64,000 bases of DNA, taken from positions 62,001 to 126,000 of the forward strand of contig CANQKW010000002.1 of NCBI GenBank assembly GCA_947624555.1, written 5' to 3'. Source of the stretch: an uncultured Clostridia bacterium (GTDB taxonomy: Bacteria; Bacillota; Clostridia; Oscillospirales; Ruminococcaceae). This document shows positions 61,437-64,000 of this stretch, one piece after another. A program made the position numbers and the translations under genes. The notes below the pieces were generated by a model. That model was given only the letters and a program-made list of their open reading frames with translations, was not told the origin of the DNA and ran no database searches. The first letter of the stretch is position 1. Each line of letters starts with the position of its first letter.

Positions 61437-62183
61437 TCACATTTTTTCAATTCTCTTCTGTACAAGCTCTACTGCGAAAATAAACAATTTCTCGCAGAGA
61501 AAGCTCAGCAATACCACAACAAATGTCCAGGCAAACAAATCTGCTGTTTCGAGATAAATCTTCGCCGAAAAGATTTTTTCGCCGATAGAGCCGTCGGGTA
61601 TTCCGATAACCTCAGCGGCTATTCCCGATTTCCACGAAAGCCCGATAGCAAGCCGTGACGCAGAGCGAAAATACGGTAGGAGCTGAGAAAGATAAATTCC
61701 CGAAAATTTTCGTCCTGCCGGAATTTTGAAAATCCTTGACATTTCGTCAAGTTTCGGGTCAAGACTGTCAATTCCTTCCAGCATATTTGAGCATACTATC
61801 GGCACGCAGATCAAAACTGCCACAAGGACAGAAAGATTTTTCGAGCCTGCCCAAAACAGCGCCAAAATCGTAAAAGAGGCAACAGGTATTGATTTCATTG
61901 CGGATATAAGCGGAGAAAAAAGCGTTCTTATTACCGCAAATTTTCCCGAAAGAGCCGCCAAAGCCGTGCCGAGAATCAGACCTATAAAAAATCCCAGCAG
62001 AATTCTTCCCATAGAAAACAGCACGCTGCCCCGGAAATCAGATGAAGGCAGCAGCTCAAAAAGACGTGCTGCTGCGTCAATAGGGGAAACGAGAAGTATC
62101 TTGCTGTTGATGCAGACGGAAAGTATCTGCCACAGTATCAGCCAGAAAATAACGCATAATGCTGTTATAAGAGATTTTTTCAT
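61437..62183 (-). CDS. ABC transporter permease (TauC/SsuC-like)
   Basis: 248 residues with about six membrane segments. The EAA loop region (LDEMSRIFKIPAGRKFSGIYLSQLLPYF) and GLSWKSGIAAEVIGIP are typical of nitrate/sulfonate/thiamine-precursor permeases. GAGAGG lies upstream of the ATG. Follows the binding-protein gene after 49 bases. Confidence 0.92.
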   Translation of the reverse strand: MKKSLITALCVIFWLILWQILSVCINSKILLVSPIDAAARLFELLPSSDFRGSVLFSMGRILLGFFIGLILGTALAALSGKFAVIRTLFSPLISAMKSIPVASFTILALFWAGSKNLSVLVAVLICVPIVCSNMLEGIDSLDPKLDEMSRIFKIPAGRKFSGIYLSQLLPYFRSASRLAIGLSWKSGIAAEVIGIPDGSIGEKIFSAKIYLETADLFAWTFVVVLLSFLCEKLFIFAVELVQKRIEKM

Positions 62184-62232
62184 TCGTTTGCCTCTCGCTT
62201 AAATCGCACATTTCCCCGTTTTTACGTGTATA

Positions 62233-63201
62233 TCAGCCGTTGTAATAGAAATCATCGGCAGGCATTGTGCCGCCTACAGAAGAGGGAAGTTGGTCATACA
62301 GTACCTGAAGATAGCCGGAAAGCATTTGTTTCATCTCATCACCCGTAACGCAGACGATGTGACATTCGGGGATCGCTGCTTTTGCAACATTAGCAGGAAC
62401 AATATCGTATTTTTCGATGAATTCAGCCGCCTCGTCAATATTTTCGTTTACAAATTTAACAGAGTCGTTATATCTTGCAAGAAAATCCTTTACAGCGTCG
62501 GGATATTTTTCCGCAAACTCTTTCCTTACAACCACTATTCCCGTAAGCAGGGAACTTGAAAGACCTAGGTCGTCCCAGGCGTCGTTGAGGTCGATTGCCG
62601 TGCGGATACCCTCGTTTTTCATCTTAGCAGTTGTTACAAACGGCTGAGGGAGCATTGCAACGCTGCCGGGATTTGCAAGGAGTGACGCAAGACATTCGGT
62701 GTGGTCGCTTTTCCATTCGATTGTAACGTCATTTTCAAGACCGTTGCTCTTGATAATAAAATTCAGGGCATATTCGGGAGTAGCGCCCTTTCCTGCGGAA
62801 TATATCGTCTTGTCTTTTAAATCTTCAACAGAATTAACGGTATCACCGTTTTCGCAAATATAGAGAACGCCGAGCGTATTTACCGCAAGAGCGTTTACTT
62901 TGCCTTCGGTCTTGCTGTACAAAACAGCGCCGAGATTTGCCGGAACGCAGGCAATATCGACTTCTCCCTGTGCAATAAGCGGCGAAAGCTCATCTGCGGA
63001 CGCTGCGATTGTGAAATCGTAAGGCAGATTATCTTTTTCGTCATCGTCCATAAGCTTTGTCATACCCATTGCAGTCGGACCTTTCAGAGCCGCAACTTTT
63101 ATCGACTCAGGCGTTTCAGCGTCGGTTTTTGCACAGGCGCTGAAAGTAAATGCGCACATTGCTGCCATTAAAGCAGCGGTTATTCTTTTTTTGATAGTCA
63201 T
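62233..63201 (-). CDS. Lipoprotein substrate-binding protein (NMT1/TauA-like)
   Basis: 322 residues. Lipoprotein signal peptide with FSAC lipobox (C23). The mature part resembles NMT1/THI5-like or TauA-like binding proteins (KVAALKGPTAMGMTKLM, GEVDIACVPANLGAVLY, DKTIYSAGKGATPEYALNFI). Such proteins bind small anions or heterocycles; the ligand is unknown. It follows the TM1266-type gene after 36 bases and heads the transporter genes. Confidence 0.88.
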   Translation of the reverse strand: MTIKKRITAALMAAMCAFTFSACAKTDAETPESIKVAALKGPTAMGMTKLMDDDEKDNLPYDFTIAASADELSPLIAQGEVDIACVPANLGAVLYSKTEGKVNALAVNTLGVLYICENGDTVNSVEDLKDKTIYSAGKGATPEYALNFIIKSNGLENDVTIEWKSDHTECLASLLANPGSVAMLPQPFVTTAKMKNEGIRTAIDLNDAWDDLGLSSSLLTGIVVVRKEFAEKYPDAVKDFLARYNDSVKFVNENIDEAAEFIEKYDIVPANVAKAAIPECHIVCVTGDEMKQMLSGYLQVLYDQLPSSVGGTMPADDFYYNG

Positions 63202-63237
63202 AAAATCATCCTTTCTTTTCGGGAAAATGCCCGAAAT

Positions 63238-63486
63238 TTACTTTGAATAAACCGCCTTCGAGGTAACGCCTTTTAATCTTCCGAGCTTTCCCGAAAGCGA
63301 AGAAATACTGTTGGCAGGTGCGTCTATAACAATGCTTATGATGTTAAGACCCCGCTCACGGTAGGGCAGACCCATTCTTCCCCGAATGTATTTTCCGTAT
63401 TCGTGGAGAAGTTCGTTTATCGCAGGCACGCTGTCCTCGCAGCTTATTATCATTGAGATAATTGCGACACGATTTTCTTGTTCCAT
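63238..63486 (-). CDS. TM1266-family (iron-only hydrogenase system) regulator-like protein
   Basis: 82 residues, ferredoxin/ACT-like beta-alpha-beta fold. INELLHEYGKYIRGRMGLPYRERGLNIISIVIDAP and SLSGKLGRLKGVTSKAVYSK match the TM1266 family, often annotated as a putative regulator near [FeFe]-hydrogenase genes. None are visible here. It has no DNA-binding segment of its own. The ATG at 63486 follows AAAGGA; the leader terminator lies directly upstream. Confidence 0.85.
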   Translation of the reverse strand: MEQENRVAIISMIISCEDSVPAINELLHEYGKYIRGRMGLPYRERGLNIISIVIDAPANSISSLSGKLGRLKGVTSKAVYSK

Positions 63487-63500
63487 AGGCAATCCTTTCA

Positions 63501-63532
63501 AAATAAAAAAGTGCGTCACGAAAGACGCACTT
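63501..63532 (-). terminator. Intrinsic terminator in the leader, just before the TM1266 ribosome binding site
   Basis: On the minus strand AAGTGCGTC (63532-63524) pairs perfectly with GACGCACTT (63517-63509), followed by TTTTTTATTT. It stands between the promoter and the first start codon, so it must be conditional or leaky. Confidence 0.88.
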
Positions 63533-63656
63533 GTAATAACGCAAAAATTTCAAATTTACATTAAAAGCATTGTCTTTCGGCTCAATAAAATTTTACCGTC
63601 AGTATTTTTTGTAAAACCGTTTTCATTGAATAAATCTCAGATTCGGACATCTTTAC
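63502..63656 (-). promoter_or_regulatory. Candidate riboswitch-type leader RNA of unknown class
   Basis: Leader of the TM1266/ABC operon on the minus strand. P1: TAAAG-A-TGTC (63655-63646) with GACA-ATG-CTTTTA (63574-63562). P2: AATC-TGA-GATT (63643-63633). P3: TCAAT...ATTGA (63629-63582), extended by AAAA/TTTT and TTTTAC/GTAAAA pairs. Joining strands are CG and GCCGAAA. A 29-base linker leads to a terminator. The folding is by eye; no covariation was tested. Confidence 0.55.
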
Positions 63657-63663
63657 GAGGTAT

Positions 63664-63692
63664 ATTATACTGCATTTTATATAATTTGTCAA
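63664..63692 (-). promoter_or_regulatory. Perfect-consensus sigma-A promoter of the TM1266/ABC operon
   Basis: On the minus strand TTGACA (63692-63687), 17-base spacer, TATAAT (63669-63664). It begins 12 bases after the stop of the AI-2E transporter gene. Confidence 0.92.
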
Positions 63693-63704
63693 GGGGATTT
63701 TGTT

Positions 63705-64000
63705 TCAATCCTTGTGATTATTTGTAAGCTTTTCGTGAAATTCCTTGACTTTATCACGAAGTTTCTTTTTATGAACAGGCTTTTCTTCTGTATTTTTCTC
63801 TTCGGCAACGACCTCAGGCTCTGTATAAACGAAGTCGGGCGTAATATAATCAACGTTTCCGACATAATCTGACGTGTTCTTCGGGAGATTTCGCTTTTTA
63901 AGGCGATTTTCGATAAAGTCCTTGATAAGCATATAAACTACAGCGCAGACGGGAACGCCAAGGAGCATTCCGATCGGACCGAAAAATCCGCCGCCGATTA
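63705..64000 (-). CDS. AI-2E family transporter (PerM-like), C-terminal part, cut by window edge
   Basis: About 97 residues are visible. IGGGFFGPIGMLLGVPVCAVVYMLIKDF is the conserved last membrane segment of the AI-2E/PerM exporter family, followed by a charged cytoplasmic tail of about 65 residues (EEKPVHKKKLRDKVKEF). The N-terminal part lies beyond 64000. No terminator is visible between its stop and the next promoter. Confidence 0.8.
   Translation of the reverse strand, partial: IGGGFFGPIGMLLGVPVCAVVYMLIKDFIENRLKKRNLPKNTSDYVGNVDYITPDFVYTEPEVVAEEKNTEEKPVHKKKLRDKVKEFHEKLTNNHKD

Noticed and set aside
63534..63656. Leader tested against TPP, purine, ykkC-type, fluoride and hammerhead patterns
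   Set aside because: CTGAGA is present but the TPP GATCTGG/CCAGCG half is not; the hammerhead CTGANGA core is absent; no other consensus fits.

Overview
The window reads as chromosomal core DNA of a Gram-positive anaerobe of the Clostridia, most likely the Oscillospiraceae/Ruminococcaceae. Evidence: Firmicute gene orders (yggS-sepF-ylmH-divIVA-ileS-lspA-rluD; rimP-nusA-ylxR-ylxQ-infB-rbfA-nrnA-truB-ribF; rpmG-secE-nusG-rplK-rplA; secG-rnr), DivIVA and SpoVG, strong AGGAGG-type ribosome binding sites, many TTG/GTG starts, consensus TTGACA-17-TATAAT promoters, and moderate GC by eye (not computed). The species assignment is inference. No tRNA, rRNA, CRISPR array, insertion sequence or prophage was seen, and no gene-free stretch exceeds 300 bases.

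Layout. 1-6.5 kb: a YlbF-like protein, mismatch repair (mutS, mutL), tRNA modification (miaA) and hfq. 6.5-16.7 kb: a cell-division and envelope cluster with a HlyD-like membrane protein, yggS, sepF, ylmH, divIVA, ileS, lspA, a pseudouridine synthase, a HAD phosphatase and a DUF4272 protein, closed by a bidirectional terminator. 16.7-24 kb, mostly minus strand: a large FtsK/SpoIIIE-like protein with no visible P-loop, then the unit murC - PepV-type dipeptidase - VanY-type carboxypeptidase; spoVG diverges from murC. 24-31 kb, minus strand: ddl - DUF1934 - argS - yfhO - nudix. galE diverges from ddl and converges on a minus-strand rnr - divergent MetRS unit, with secG upstream.

36.9-43.4 kb, plus strand: HAD, FapA-like, a catalytically altered NlpC/P60-like protein, a degenerate TIM-barrel-like protein, a second Cof-type HAD, a CNNM/CorC protein and an NfeD-like protein. 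43.4-45.9 kb: rpmG-secE-nusG-rplK-rplA behind a consensus promoter and a structured leader. 46-55.6 kb: the nusA-infB operon through ribF, then gltX. 55.7-60.5 kb: a Gld-like ABC exporter with two large accessory proteins. 60.9-63.5 kb, minus strand: a TM1266-family regulator with a TauABC-like uptake transporter. The right edge cuts an AI-2E family transporter gene.

The strongest lead for something undescribed is the roughly 155-base leader of the TM1266/ABC operon (63502-63656, minus strand). It follows a perfect promoter, can fold into a three-way junction, and ends in an intrinsic terminator immediately before the ribosome binding site. That is the architecture of a transcription-terminating riboswitch, and it matches no class I recognise. 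Other leads: several proteins that keep a fold but lose its catalytic signature (FtsK-like, MetRS-like, NlpC/P60-like, HMGL-like), a probable CTG start for ylxQ, and two DnaA-box-like sequences in or beside a perfect inverted repeat upstream of divIVA.
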